From assembly GCF_003344865.1 (NCBI RefSeq), contig NZ_CP031165.1, forward strand, positions 2,361,910-2,425,909: a stretch of DNA of 64,000 nucleotides. The letters are read 5' to 3'. Below, piece after piece: positions 35,376 to 43,376 of this stretch; within the stretch, counting starts at the first letter, position 1, and every line of letters starts with the position of its first letter. A program made the position numbers and the translations under genes. Origin of the DNA: Euzebya pacifica (lineage in GTDB: Bacteria; Actinomycetota; Nitriliruptoria; Euzebyales; Euzebyaceae). Under the pieces are notes generated by a model, which saw nothing but the letters and a program-made list of their open reading frames with translations, did not search any database and had not been told where the DNA came from.

Positions 35376-36098
35376 CTAGTTATGGCCGCAGGAGAGTCCG
35401 CCGTCGACGTAGATTGTCTGCCCCGAGACATATGCCGCAGCCGGGCTGCAGAGGAAGTCAATCACACCGGCAACGTCGGTCGGTGTGCCCGCCCGTCGAG
35501 CCGGGACACCGGAAATGAACCTCTCGTACGCGGCTGGGGCCCGCTGCTTGAACTCAGCGGTCCCAGGGGTGTCGATGACGCCGGGGCACACCACATTGGC
35601 CGTGATACCCGCAGGACCGCCCTCGATCGCGACCGTTCGGGCAAGTCCCACCAACCCCGCCTTCGCCGCCGCGTAGTTGGCCTGGCCGAAATTGCCGTCC
35701 TTGGCCACCGACGACAGATAAACCATGCGTCCGGTTCCCGCCGACGACATCGCCGCCCACAAGGCCTGGGTCAGTCGAAACCCGGCGGTCAAGTCGACGC
35801 GGATCACCTCGTCCCAGTCGGCGGCCCGCATGTGCCCGACCCTGGCGTCTCGCTGGATCCCGGCGTTGGCCACGCCGACCGTCGATGGGCCGAACCGCGC
35901 GGTGACGCGAGCAACCGCAGCGATTAGAGCATCGGCGTCGGCGACGTCACACTCGATGCCGAGCAGGTTGGGGTGACGGGTGGACTCCACCGTGGGATCG
36001 AGGTCCAGCGCACCAACGTGTAGGCCGGACTCCAGCAGTTTTGTTACCACGCTGGCTCCAATACCACGCGCGGCGCCCGTCACGATCGCGGTCACCAT
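35376..36098 (-). CDS. SDR-family oxidoreductase (FabG-like)
   Basis: This 240-residue short-chain dehydrogenase has TGAARGIGAS near residue 7, GVANAGIQ in place of NNAG, Ser in VYLSSVAK, YAAAKAG, and the terminal YVDGGLSCG. It may act as a 3-hydroxyacyl-CoA dehydrogenase in the same beta-oxidation scheme. It is divergent from the enoyl-CoA hydratase at 36143 with 44 bp between the starts; the shared region contains a GATTGATTGA element. Confidence 0.87.
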   Translation of the reverse strand: MVTAIVTGAARGIGASVVTKLLESGLHVGALDLDPTVESTRHPNLLGIECDVADADALIAAVARVTARFGPSTVGVANAGIQRDARVGHMRAADWDEVIRVDLTAGFRLTQALWAAMSSAGTGRMVYLSSVAKDGNFGQANYAAAKAGLVGLARTVAIEGGPAGITANVVCPGVIDTPGTAEFKQRAPAAYERFISGVPARRAGTPTDVAGVIDFLCSPAAAYVSGQTIYVDGGLSCGHN

Positions 36099-36120
36099 TT
36101 CACGACGCTCACTCCTTGTT

Positions 36121-36134
36121 TATCGATTGATTGA
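36121..36134. promoter_or_regulatory. Weak member of the operator family between divergent genes
   Basis: TATCGATTGATTGA lies in the 44-bp divergent region. The run GATTGAT matches the first half of the consensus, but the second half is not conserved (about 9 of 14 positions). The run CGATTGAACG is shared with the region right of the 16712 site. I list it as a possible operator only. Confidence 0.3.
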
Positions 36135-36142
36135 ACGCTAGC

Positions 36143-36949
36143 ATGGCCACGCACATGGAACAAGATCACTCCGCGGCTCCGGTACTCGTCAATCGCGCCG
36201 ATGGGGTGCTTCACCTCACACTCAACCGGCCGGACCGTCTCAACGCCCTCGACGCGGAGAGCGTCGAGCGATGTCGTGACGCACTCATCTCTGTGGAGGA
36301 CGACCACTCGGTCGGCGCGGTGGTGATATCAGGAGCTGGTCGCGCCTTTTGCGCCGGACGAGACGTGGAGACCCTCCACGACGTGCCCGACCGGCGACCC
36401 ATGAACCCGGCTGATCGGGCAGCAGCACGCAGGCACGAGCACGATCGTCTCGTCAACGGGTTCTCCGTCGTCACATTGCTGCGCGCCCTCCGCGTTCCCT
36501 GTGTCGCCGCGCTCCACGGGGCTGTTGCCGGGGCTGGCCTCGGAATCGCGCTGGCCTGCGATCTGCGGGTGGTCGCGACCAACACCACACTGGTCTCGGC
36601 CTATGGCCGGATCGGGCTGCCCGGCGACTGGGGGGTCACGTGGCTGCTCCCGCGCGTGCTGGGTGATTCTGTCGCGAAGAAGATGCTGCTGACCGGGCAC
36701 CGGCCAAGCGTGGCAACCCTGGACACCCTGGGATTCGCGAGCGCGGTCGTGGCGCCCGAGGACGTCACCGAGGAGGCGCTGCGCCAGGCGGCGACGTTGG
36801 CGGCTGGCCCACGAATCGCCCATCGGCACATGAAGGCGCTGATGCACGAGGACGGGTTGCTCGAACACCTCGTCAAGGAGGCCGAAGCCACCATGGAGTG
36901 CCAGGAGTCCGACGCCCACCGAACGGCGCTCGAACGATTCATCGGGTGA
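36143..36949 (+). CDS. Enoyl-CoA hydratase/isomerase (crotonase) family
   Basis: I prefer ATG 36143; a TTG at 36131 would lie in the operator. The 268-residue protein has the crotonase pattern: LHLTLNRPDRLNALDAESVE, GAGRAFCAGRDVETL (oxyanion loop), and the second loop LHGAVAGAGLGIALACDLRV with RIGLPGDWGVTWLLPRVLGD. PaaG-like isomerases and EchA hydratases share this layout. It probably hydrates or isomerises an unsaturated intermediate after ring opening. Confidence 0.88.
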   Translation: MATHMEQDHSAAPVLVNRADGVLHLTLNRPDRLNALDAESVERCRDALISVEDDHSVGAVVISGAGRAFCAGRDVETLHDVPDRRPMNPADRAAARRHEHDRLVNGFSVVTLLRALRVPCVAALHGAVAGAGLGIALACDLRVVATNTTLVSAYGRIGLPGDWGVTWLLPRVLGDSVAKKMLLTGHRPSVATLDTLGFASAVVAPEDVTEEALRQAATLAAGPRIAHRHMKALMHEDGLLEHLVKEAEATMECQESDAHRTALERFIG

Positions 36950-36965
36950 GTCCTCCTCCGGGAGC

Positions 36966-38123
36966 TCAGTAGGACCGCGGAAGGCCCAACCCACGCTCGG
37001 CGACGAAGTTCAGCACCATTTCACGGCTCACCGGGGCAGTCTTCAGGAAGCGCGCCAGGCTCCAGAACTCCGCGATGCCATACTCCTCGGCGAACCCGTT
37101 GCCGCCGTGTGCTTGCATTGCGCGGTCGACGGACAACATCGCGGCGTCAGCGGCGGCAAGCTTCGCCACGTTGCTCGCCATCGCGGCGTTCTCCCCCTCG
37201 TCGTACTCGCGGGCGGCGACGCTGGTCATCTGCCTGGCCAGCTCGACCTGAACGAAGGCCTCGGCAAGGGGGTGGGCGAGCCCTTGGTGGCTGCCGATCG
37301 GAACGCCCCACACCTCACGCTGGTTGGCATACTCCGCGGCGCGGTCCAACGCGTACCGCGACACGCCGTTGGCCAGTGCCGCCCCGAGAATCCGTTCGGG
37401 ATTGAGGCCGGTGAAGACTTGCCGCAGTCCGTCCCCCGCCTCCCCGATCAGTCGGTCGTCGTCGAGACGCACGTCGTCGAAGTACAGCGTGTACTGCCGC
37501 TCCGGCAGGGTCAGCGCCACCGGAATCGGTTCCTTGCGCAGCCCCGGAGCATCGGTGTCCACGACGAACAACGACAACTGTCCATGGCCGTCCTCGTCGG
37601 TGCCGGTGCGGGCGACGACAAGAATGCGGTCCGCAACGTCGACACCCGTGATGTAGTACTTCTGGCCCCGCAGCACCCATCCGTCGCCGTCGCGTCTGGC
37701 GTGCGTGGACAGGGCATGGCTGTTGGACCCAGCGTCCGGTTCGGTGATCGCGAACGCGAAGATCGACTCGCCGGCGCTCATGGCGGGCAGCCATGCCGTG
37801 CGCTGCTCCGCGTCGCCGAACCGGGCGATCACCGAGCCGCAGATCGCCGAGGAGACGACGATCATCATCAGGGGTGATCCGCTGGCGGCGAACTCCTCGG
37901 CCACCACCGCGAGCTCGGTGATGCCCATTCCCCCGCCCCCGTGCTCTTCGGGCAGATTCACCCCCACCAGTCCCGCGTCAGCCGCGGTCTGCCACAGCTC
38001 GGCGGTGTGCTCGTGCTTTCGGGCCTTGGCCAAGAAATAGCTCGGGCCGAAGTCGTTGCCAATTCGCTTGACGGTGTCGCGGAGCATCTGCTCGTCGGGA
38101 TTGGTGCGCCACTTCACGGTCAT
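36966..38123 (-). CDS. Acyl-CoA dehydrogenase
   Basis: This 385-residue flavoprotein has the standard three domains: VGVNLPEEHGGGGMGITELA, the FAD-binding FAFAITEPDAGSNSHALSTH, and the C-terminal AHGGNGFAEEYGIAEFWSLA. The tail KTAPVSREMVLNFVAERG replaces the YEGTSEIQ motif with the catalytic Glu seen in many members; the APVS-E variant occurs in an actinobacterial subgroup that I recall ending in LGLPRSY, as here. It introduces the 2,3-double bond into an acyl-CoA. It starts the group 36966-40681 from the right end inward and lies just downstream of the MaoC gene. Confidence 0.87.
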   Translation of the reverse strand: MTVKWRTNPDEQMLRDTVKRIGNDFGPSYFLAKARKHEHTAELWQTAADAGLVGVNLPEEHGGGGMGITELAVVAEEFAASGSPLMMIVVSSAICGSVIARFGDAEQRTAWLPAMSAGESIFAFAITEPDAGSNSHALSTHARRDGDGWVLRGQKYYITGVDVADRILVVARTGTDEDGHGQLSLFVVDTDAPGLRKEPIPVALTLPERQYTLYFDDVRLDDDRLIGEAGDGLRQVFTGLNPERILGAALANGVSRYALDRAAEYANQREVWGVPIGSHQGLAHPLAEAFVQVELARQMTSVAAREYDEGENAAMASNVAKLAAADAAMLSVDRAMQAHGGNGFAEEYGIAEFWSLARFLKTAPVSREMVLNFVAERGLGLPRSY

Positions 38124-38124
38124 G

Positions 38125-38610
38125 TCAATGCTCCTGCTGGGTGTTGGGATTGGGGGTTGCGTCGCCGGGTGTGAGGCCGTCCGCGCGTCGCGCGAGAAGT
38201 CCGGTGGTGGAGAACGACATCAGGACCGAGTCGTCGTGGTCCAGCACCTCAAAGTCCATCCGGATGAAGCCGCGTCCGCGCGTGGTGAGACGGCGCTCGG
38301 AGATGGTCACCCGTGCCCTGATGCGGTCCCCAGGTCGGGTCGGGGCGAACCATCGGGCGTCATCGAGGGAGATGCCGCCCTGGCCGTCCTGCTCCATCAC
38401 CCCGTGGGTCATCCACAACGACCAAGCGATGGACATGGTGTGAAAGCCCGAGGCGATGAGGCCACCAAAGGGGCCTCCCTCCGCGAACGCCGGGTCGGTG
38501 TGCATGGGTTGCGGGTCGTAGTCCGACGCGAACGCGATGACGTCCTCGGTGGTGATCAGTTGGGCGCGGGTCTCGTGAACCGAACCGAGCTCGATTTCCT
38601 CGTACTTCAC
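38125..38610 (-). CDS. MaoC-family enoyl-CoA hydratase
   Basis: I start at GTG 38610 (preceded by GGAGTGG), which overlaps the stop of the acyl-CoA dehydrogenase gene (GTGA). The 161-residue protein contains the motif DYDPQPMHTDPAFAEGGPFG followed by GLIASGFHT, with Gln in place of Asn. It hydrates an enoyl-CoA, fitting its position between two acyl-CoA dehydrogenase genes. Confidence 0.85.
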   Translation of the reverse strand: MKYEEIELGSVHETRAQLITTEDVIAFASDYDPQPMHTDPAFAEGGPFGGLIASGFHTMSIAWSLWMTHGVMEQDGQGGISLDDARWFAPTRPGDRIRARVTISERRLTTRGRGFIRMDFEVLDHDDSVLMSFSTTGLLARRADGLTPGDATPNPNTQQEH

Positions 38611-39815
38611 CGTCCACTCCCGTGTCCGGAAAGGGCAGCCCGCCCCAGCATGTTCAGCAGGCTCTCGGAGGTGCCGCCAGCGATGGTCCAGCCGCGCACC
38701 TCTCGGAGGATGCGCTCGGCTGGATGGTCCTCGGCGCTGACGATGCCGCGCCATCCCAGCATCTGTATGGCCGCATCGGCCGCGGCCACGGCCACGCGGG
38801 ATGCGGCCAGCTTGGCCCGTGCAGTGTCCAGACCGTCGGGAAAGCCGTGTTCGTCCACGCGCGAGGCGGCCCGGTACGTAAGGAGCCTCGCGGACTCCAA
38901 CTCCAGCTCGAGTTCAGCGATCCGCCATTGAAGGCCCTGCCGTCTCGCAAGCGGCCGTCCCCCCTGTACCCGCTGCGCGAGGTGAGCCTCGGCCAGGTCG
39001 AGCGCCCGGCGGGCCACGCCGCAGCACATGCCGGCGATACCGATCCGCATGGCGTTGTAGCTCTGCATGGCCAGGGCGAAGCCCCCTGAGTCGGGGTGGA
39101 TGACGATCGCCTCGTCATCGATGCCAGCGACCGCGAAGTCGATGACCGCCTCTGGTGTGGCGTTGCCCCCGATCTTGCGGTGGACCTGTCGCACGTCGCA
39201 GCCGGGGGCGCCCGCGTCTACCAACACATAGCCCAGTCCACGAACCCCCGGGCTCTCCCCCATCCGCGCCATCACCAGGTGGGCGCCTGCCAGGGAGCCC
39301 CCGGTCACGAAGCACTTCGTGCCTGACACCGACCAACCGACTGGATCGGACGTGGCGTTCGTCGCGATCTCCGCCAAGGACGATCCGGCGTCGACTTCGG
39401 TGATCGCGATCGAGATGAGGGTCTCGCCGGCCAGGACCCGGGGGACCCATCGATCCCGTAGCCTGGGGGCGGCGATGGTCGACAGAACGTATGCCGGGCC
39501 GTTGGCCGCAATCTGGGTCGCCTCGGCGAGGGTGAACGAGTGCTGGGCGAGCGCCTCGAGCACCACGACAGCCGCGAGCCGGGGCAATCCGGCCCCGCCG
39601 GCCTCCTCAGGGTGGGTCAGGCCCAGTACCCCGTGGGACCCCAGGACCGCCACCTCCGGCCAGGGGAACCTGCCCTCGGCGTCCCAGAGGTGGTCCTCGC
39701 CAGCGAGCGACGCGGCCAGTTGCCCTGCCCGGTCAGCGAGTTCTTGGTAGACGGTGGGCAGCTCGGGTGACCAGCCACGAACCGTGGGATCGATCTGGAG
39801 GTCGAGGACGGTCAT
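38607..39815 (-). CDS. Acyl-CoA dehydrogenase, second (possibly non-canonical) copy
   Basis: This 402-residue protein keeps the acyl-CoA dehydrogenase fold: LGLTHPEEAGGAGLPRLAAV, SIAITEVDAGSSLAEIATNA, and a C-terminal MLGWRGIVSAEDHPAERILR. The active-site segment reads GWTIAGGTSESLLNMLGR, with Gly where the catalytic Glu of EGT normally lies. Steroid-type dehydrogenases can be heteromers with one inactive subunit, so it may pair with 36966, or the base may be elsewhere. Start and stop overlap the neighbours. Confidence 0.83.
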   Translation of the reverse strand: MTVLDLQIDPTVRGWSPELPTVYQELADRAGQLAASLAGEDHLWDAEGRFPWPEVAVLGSHGVLGLTHPEEAGGAGLPRLAAVVVLEALAQHSFTLAEATQIAANGPAYVLSTIAAPRLRDRWVPRVLAGETLISIAITEVDAGSSLAEIATNATSDPVGWSVSGTKCFVTGGSLAGAHLVMARMGESPGVRGLGYVLVDAGAPGCDVRQVHRKIGGNATPEAVIDFAVAGIDDEAIVIHPDSGGFALAMQSYNAMRIGIAGMCCGVARRALDLAEAHLAQRVQGGRPLARRQGLQWRIAELELELESARLLTYRAASRVDEHGFPDGLDTARAKLAASRVAVAAADAAIQMLGWRGIVSAEDHPAERILREVRGWTIAGGTSESLLNMLGRAALSGHGSGR

Positions 39816-40681
39816 GTCGTGGGTTCCTTCTGGGTGTGGGCGGCCAACAACTCCGTCAGCCCGAACAATTCAGCGGCATTGCGCCAAAGGAGCCGTTCGA
39901 TGGTCTCGGCCTTGAAGGGGAGCTGCTGGATCTCGTCGGTGAGCCGTCGAATGGGCGGGGATGAGGGCCAGTCGCTGCCCCACACGAGACGGTCGGCGAC
40001 CCGGTCGAGCTCGGGGAAGGTCTCTGGTAGCCGACGGGGCGGGATCCCTGACAACTCCATCCAGATGTTGCGGCGCATCCGGGTGAGAAAGAAGACCTGA
40101 TCCGTCCAGAAGCCCCTCCCGGAGTGGGCAAGCAGGAAGTCGACCTCCGGGAAGTCCACTGCTGCCTCGTCGACCAGCATCGGGTCGCAGTAACGCATCT
40201 TGGCCCCTGGAAAGACCGAAGAGCCGACGTGGACCATGACGGGGATCTGGTGCTCGGCGGCCACCGCGTACAGCGGGTAGAGGGCCCGGTCATTGGCGGG
40301 AAGTTGGTGGCTGGCCGGGTGCACCTTCAGGCCGACGGCGCCCCTTGCGATCGCGGCAGCGAAGCGACGATGGGCACCCGTGACATTGCGGGGGTCGTAC
40401 TGCACGAACGGGCGCAACATCCCCCCCGAGGCCTCCGCCTCCTGGAGGGTGTACTCCTGCACCGGCCACCGTCCGGACGGAATGGCCATCCCTACCGTGA
40501 CCCCCTGTTCCGCCAGGTACGGCCCCACCCTCTCACCGACGGGGCCGTCGGGCCCAAGCGCCTGGTGCGCGTCGTCGTCGGCGGTTTGCCGGGCCAACTC
40601 CAGGCCCTCGGGGATCCACCGTTCAGTCGCCCCCACATGAACATGGCAGTCAACAACGGGACGGGGTTTCAGAGGTGGCAT
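39812..40681 (-). CDS. Amidohydrolase-2 family metal-dependent hydrolase
   Basis: This 289-residue TIM-barrel protein has the first metal motif VVDCHVHVGATERW, GLKVHPASHQLPANDRALYP, PVMVHVGSSVFP and the late aspartate in LVWGSDWPSSPP. This family includes ACMSD-like decarboxylases and ring-opening hydrolases of aromatic degradation. The start ATG at 40681 lies only six bases after a -10 element (TATACT, minus strand), so the mRNA is probably leaderless. It heads the minus-strand operon 40681-36966. Confidence 0.82.
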   Translation of the reverse strand: MPPLKPRPVVDCHVHVGATERWIPEGLELARQTADDDAHQALGPDGPVGERVGPYLAEQGVTVGMAIPSGRWPVQEYTLQEAEASGGMLRPFVQYDPRNVTGAHRRFAAAIARGAVGLKVHPASHQLPANDRALYPLYAVAAEHQIPVMVHVGSSVFPGAKMRYCDPMLVDEAAVDFPEVDFLLAHSGRGFWTDQVFFLTRMRRNIWMELSGIPPRRLPETFPELDRVADRLVWGSDWPSSPPIRRLTDEIQQLPFKAETIERLLWRNAAELFGLTELLAAHTQKEPTT

Positions 40682-40687
40682 GGCGGC

Positions 40688-40718
40688 AGTATAGTCAACC
40701 CGACTGATTGATCAATCC
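40688..40718. promoter_or_regulatory. Divergent promoter region with near-perfect operator
   Basis: TGATTGATCAATCC at 40705-40718 contains the perfect 12-bp palindrome GATTGATCAATC (40706-40717). On the minus strand TTGATC (40710-40715) and TATACT (40688-40693) are 16 bp apart and would drive the amidohydrolase gene, which starts six bases further (leaderless). The operator covers the -35 box. The divergent aldehyde dehydrogenase starts at 40740 after AGGAGG. Confidence 0.65.
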
Positions 40719-40739
40719 AAAACTATCAGGAGGTACACG

Positions 40740-42125
40740 ATGGAACCGATCGAGGTCCGGTCCCCTGCAAACGGAACGCTGCTGGCAAGGGTGGACCGCG
40801 ACGACGAGTCGTCGGTCAGCCGCAAGGTGGAAGCCACGGCAAGGGCCCAGAAGCAGTGGGCCGCCCTGTCGCCCATGGATCGCGCCGAGCGACTGTTGGC
40901 CGTCGCGGCGGACACATCCGCGGAGCTGGAGCAACTTGTCGTGGCGCTGGTCCAGGAGCAGGGCAAGACCCGAAAGGAGGCCCGGATGGAGCTGAAGCGG
41001 TACGTGGGACCGTTCATCCAGTACGCCGGCATGGCCACCGGCGCAGATGGCCAGCACGTCGATCTCGGTGGCGGGGTCGAGGGTCTCGTGAAACGTCGCC
41101 CCGTCGGCGTGGTCGCAGGCATTGTGCCCTGGAACTTCCCGGCGTCGCTGTTCGGAACCAAGCTGGCCCCGGCCCTGGCTGCGGGTTGCGGCTTCGTCGT
41201 CAAGCCGGCCGAGTCCACATCGGTCATCACCCGGGAGCTCGCCGACATCGTGTCGCGGCACGTACCGGAGGGTCTGGTCCAAGTGGTCGTTGGAGGGGCG
41301 GAAGTCGGCGACGCACTGGTGCGGCATCCCTCGGTCGCAAGGATCGCCTTCACCGGTTCGACGGCCGTCGGCAAGCGTGTCGGTGCCGCCTCGGGAGGCG
41401 AGCTCAAGCGCGTGTCGCTCGAGCTGGGGGGCTGCGACCCGTTCGTCGTCCTGGACGCGGTCGACGTCCGGGCCACGACCCGTGCCCTGATGGGCACCCG
41501 CTTCTACAACGCCGGGCAGGTCTGTGTTGCACCCAAGCGCCTGATTGCGCACGAGGCAGTGGCCGACGAGCTGATCGACGCACTGACCGACCGCCTCGAG
41601 CGGATCGTTGTCGGTGACGGCCTGGAGGAGGGCACCACGATGGGCCCCTTGCACACCCAGGCGGGGCGGGAACACCTAGAGCAACAGATCGAGGACGCCG
41701 TCAACCGTGGCGCGACCCTGGTGGGGGGCGGGCGTCCGGATGACAGGGCAACCGAGAAGGGCTGGTTCCTGCGGCCGGCCCTGCTGCTGGACCCGCAGCC
41801 GGGGGCCAGGGTGCGGCAGGAGGAGACGTTCGGGCCGGTGCTGTCCGTGGTCCGGGTCAGCGACGAGGCGGAGGCCATCGCGGTGGCCAACGAGACCCCA
41901 TACGGTCTCGGCGCGTCCGTCTGGGGAACCGACCACGGAGCGGCCTTGCGAGTGGCGGACGCCATGGATGCCGGATACGTCTGGGTCAACACCCTGGGGC
42001 GGGTCTATGACGAGTTGCCCTTCGGCGGAGTGAAGCAATCTGGGTTCGGACGCGAGCACGGCCGTGATGCCTTGCTGTCCTACACCGAGGCCCGGACGGT
42101 CGTGCAACGGGTGCCAACCCGATGA
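40740..42125 (+). CDS. Aldehyde dehydrogenase (NAD(P)+)
   Basis: The protein has 461 residues, with a strong AGGAGG before the ATG. ALDH motifs: PWNFPASLFGTKLAPALAAG, FTGSTAVGKRVGAASGGELK, the general base in LELGGCDPF, and the catalytic Cys in NAGQVCVAPKRL. The end carries GGVKQSGFGREHG. It oxidises an aldehyde intermediate to the acid. In the PaaZ enzyme this activity is fused to the oxepin hydrolase; here it is a separate gene. Confidence 0.9.
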   Translation: MEPIEVRSPANGTLLARVDRDDESSVSRKVEATARAQKQWAALSPMDRAERLLAVAADTSAELEQLVVALVQEQGKTRKEARMELKRYVGPFIQYAGMATGADGQHVDLGGGVEGLVKRRPVGVVAGIVPWNFPASLFGTKLAPALAAGCGFVVKPAESTSVITRELADIVSRHVPEGLVQVVVGGAEVGDALVRHPSVARIAFTGSTAVGKRVGAASGGELKRVSLELGGCDPFVVLDAVDVRATTRALMGTRFYNAGQVCVAPKRLIAHEAVADELIDALTDRLERIVVGDGLEEGTTMGPLHTQAGREHLEQQIEDAVNRGATLVGGGRPDDRATEKGWFLRPALLLDPQPGARVRQEETFGPVLSVVRVSDEAEAIAVANETPYGLGASVWGTDHGAALRVADAMDAGYVWVNTLGRVYDELPFGGVKQSGFGREHGRDALLSYTEARTVVQRVPTR

Positions 42126-43339
42126 CCCGTCACCTGCGCGAAGCCGTGATCTGCGAGCCGGTTCGCACCCCGGTGGGGACCTACGGTGGGTCCCTGTCCG
42201 ACGTGCCCGCCGCCCGGCTGGCCGCCATTGTGGTCGGTGAGCTGGTCCGCCGGACCGGTGTCACCGCCGAACAAGTCGACGACGTCATCCTTGGCCAGTG
42301 CTATCCCAATGGCGAGGCCCCGGCCATCGGGCGTGTGGCGGCCCTCGACGCAGGTATGGATGTGAGTGTTCCCGGCCTGCAGCTGGATCGTCGCTGCGGG
42401 TCGGGACTGCAGGCGGTGCTGGACGCCGCCATGCGGGTGCAGACGGGTGTGGCCGATGCCGTGGTCGCCGGCGGCGTGGAGTCCATGAGCAACGCCGAGC
42501 ACTACGTGCTGGGCGCCCGGTTCGGGGTCGGGGGCGACACGAGCTTCCACGACCGGCTCGCGCGTGGGCGCGTGACCGCGGGCGGGCGCAACCATCCCGT
42601 CCCGGGCGGCATGTTGGAGACGGCGGAGAACCTTCGTCAGGAGTACGACGTGTCGCGCGAGGCCCAGGACCAGCTGGCCTTGGACTCTCACCGCAAGGCT
42701 GCGGCGGCGCAAGCCGCGGGACACTTCGAGGCCGAGATCGTCCCGGTCACGGTGACCGACCGCCGTGGGCGAGAGACCACGGTGTCGTCTGACGAACACG
42801 TTCGCAGCGCCACCACGATGGAGGCGCTGCAGCGGCTGCGACCGATCCGGGCCGCGGTCGATTCGGCGGCCACCGTCACCGCTGGGAACGCCTCGGGACA
42901 GAACGACGGCGCCGCGGTGTGCCTGGTCACGACGCGGGACGTGGCCGAGAACCTGGGGGTCAGGCCTCTTGCGGTGCTGCGCTCCTGGGCAGTGTCGGGC
43001 GTGGAACCGTCGCGCATGGGTCTCGGGCCGGTTGCGGCGTCCCGGACTGCTCTGGCCCGTGCGGATCTCACGATCGCGGACCTGGACCTGATGGAACTGA
43101 ACGAGGCGTTCGCTTCCCAGGTCCTGGCGGTTCTGGACGAACTCGAGCTGCAGGCGACCGACTCTCGCCTCAACCCCTTGGGCTCGGGCATCTCCTTGGG
43201 GCATCCCGTGGGCGCCACGGGATGTCGAGTACTGGCCACGATGCTTTACGAACTCCAGCGTCGCGCCGGGCGTTTCGCGCTGGAGACCATGTGCATCGGG
43301 GGCGGCCAAGGGCTCGCCGCCGTCTTCGAGCGGGCCTGA
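42122..43339 (+). CDS. Acetyl-CoA C-acyltransferase (biosynthetic/degradative thiolase)
   Basis: This 405-residue protein is a canonical thiolase of the FadA/PaaJ type: CEPVRTPVGTYGGSLSDVPA, nucleophile Cys in LDRRCGSGLQAV, the His in GISLGHPVGATGCRVLATML, and the second Cys in TMCIGGGQGLAAVFERA. It overlaps the aldehyde dehydrogenase by four bases. It probably does the final thiolytic cleavage to acetyl-CoA or succinyl-CoA, as PaaJ/PcaF do. Confidence 0.92.
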   Translation: MTRHLREAVICEPVRTPVGTYGGSLSDVPAARLAAIVVGELVRRTGVTAEQVDDVILGQCYPNGEAPAIGRVAALDAGMDVSVPGLQLDRRCGSGLQAVLDAAMRVQTGVADAVVAGGVESMSNAEHYVLGARFGVGGDTSFHDRLARGRVTAGGRNHPVPGGMLETAENLRQEYDVSREAQDQLALDSHRKAAAAQAAGHFEAEIVPVTVTDRRGRETTVSSDEHVRSATTMEALQRLRPIRAAVDSAATVTAGNASGQNDGAAVCLVTTRDVAENLGVRPLAVLRSWAVSGVEPSRMGLGPVAASRTALARADLTIADLDLMELNEAFASQVLAVLDELELQATDSRLNPLGSGISLGHPVGATGCRVLATMLYELQRRAGRFALETMCIGGGQGLAAVFERA

Positions 43340-43376
43340 GGGCCCTCGGCGTCGGGTCAGTCCCACATCGGCGCGG

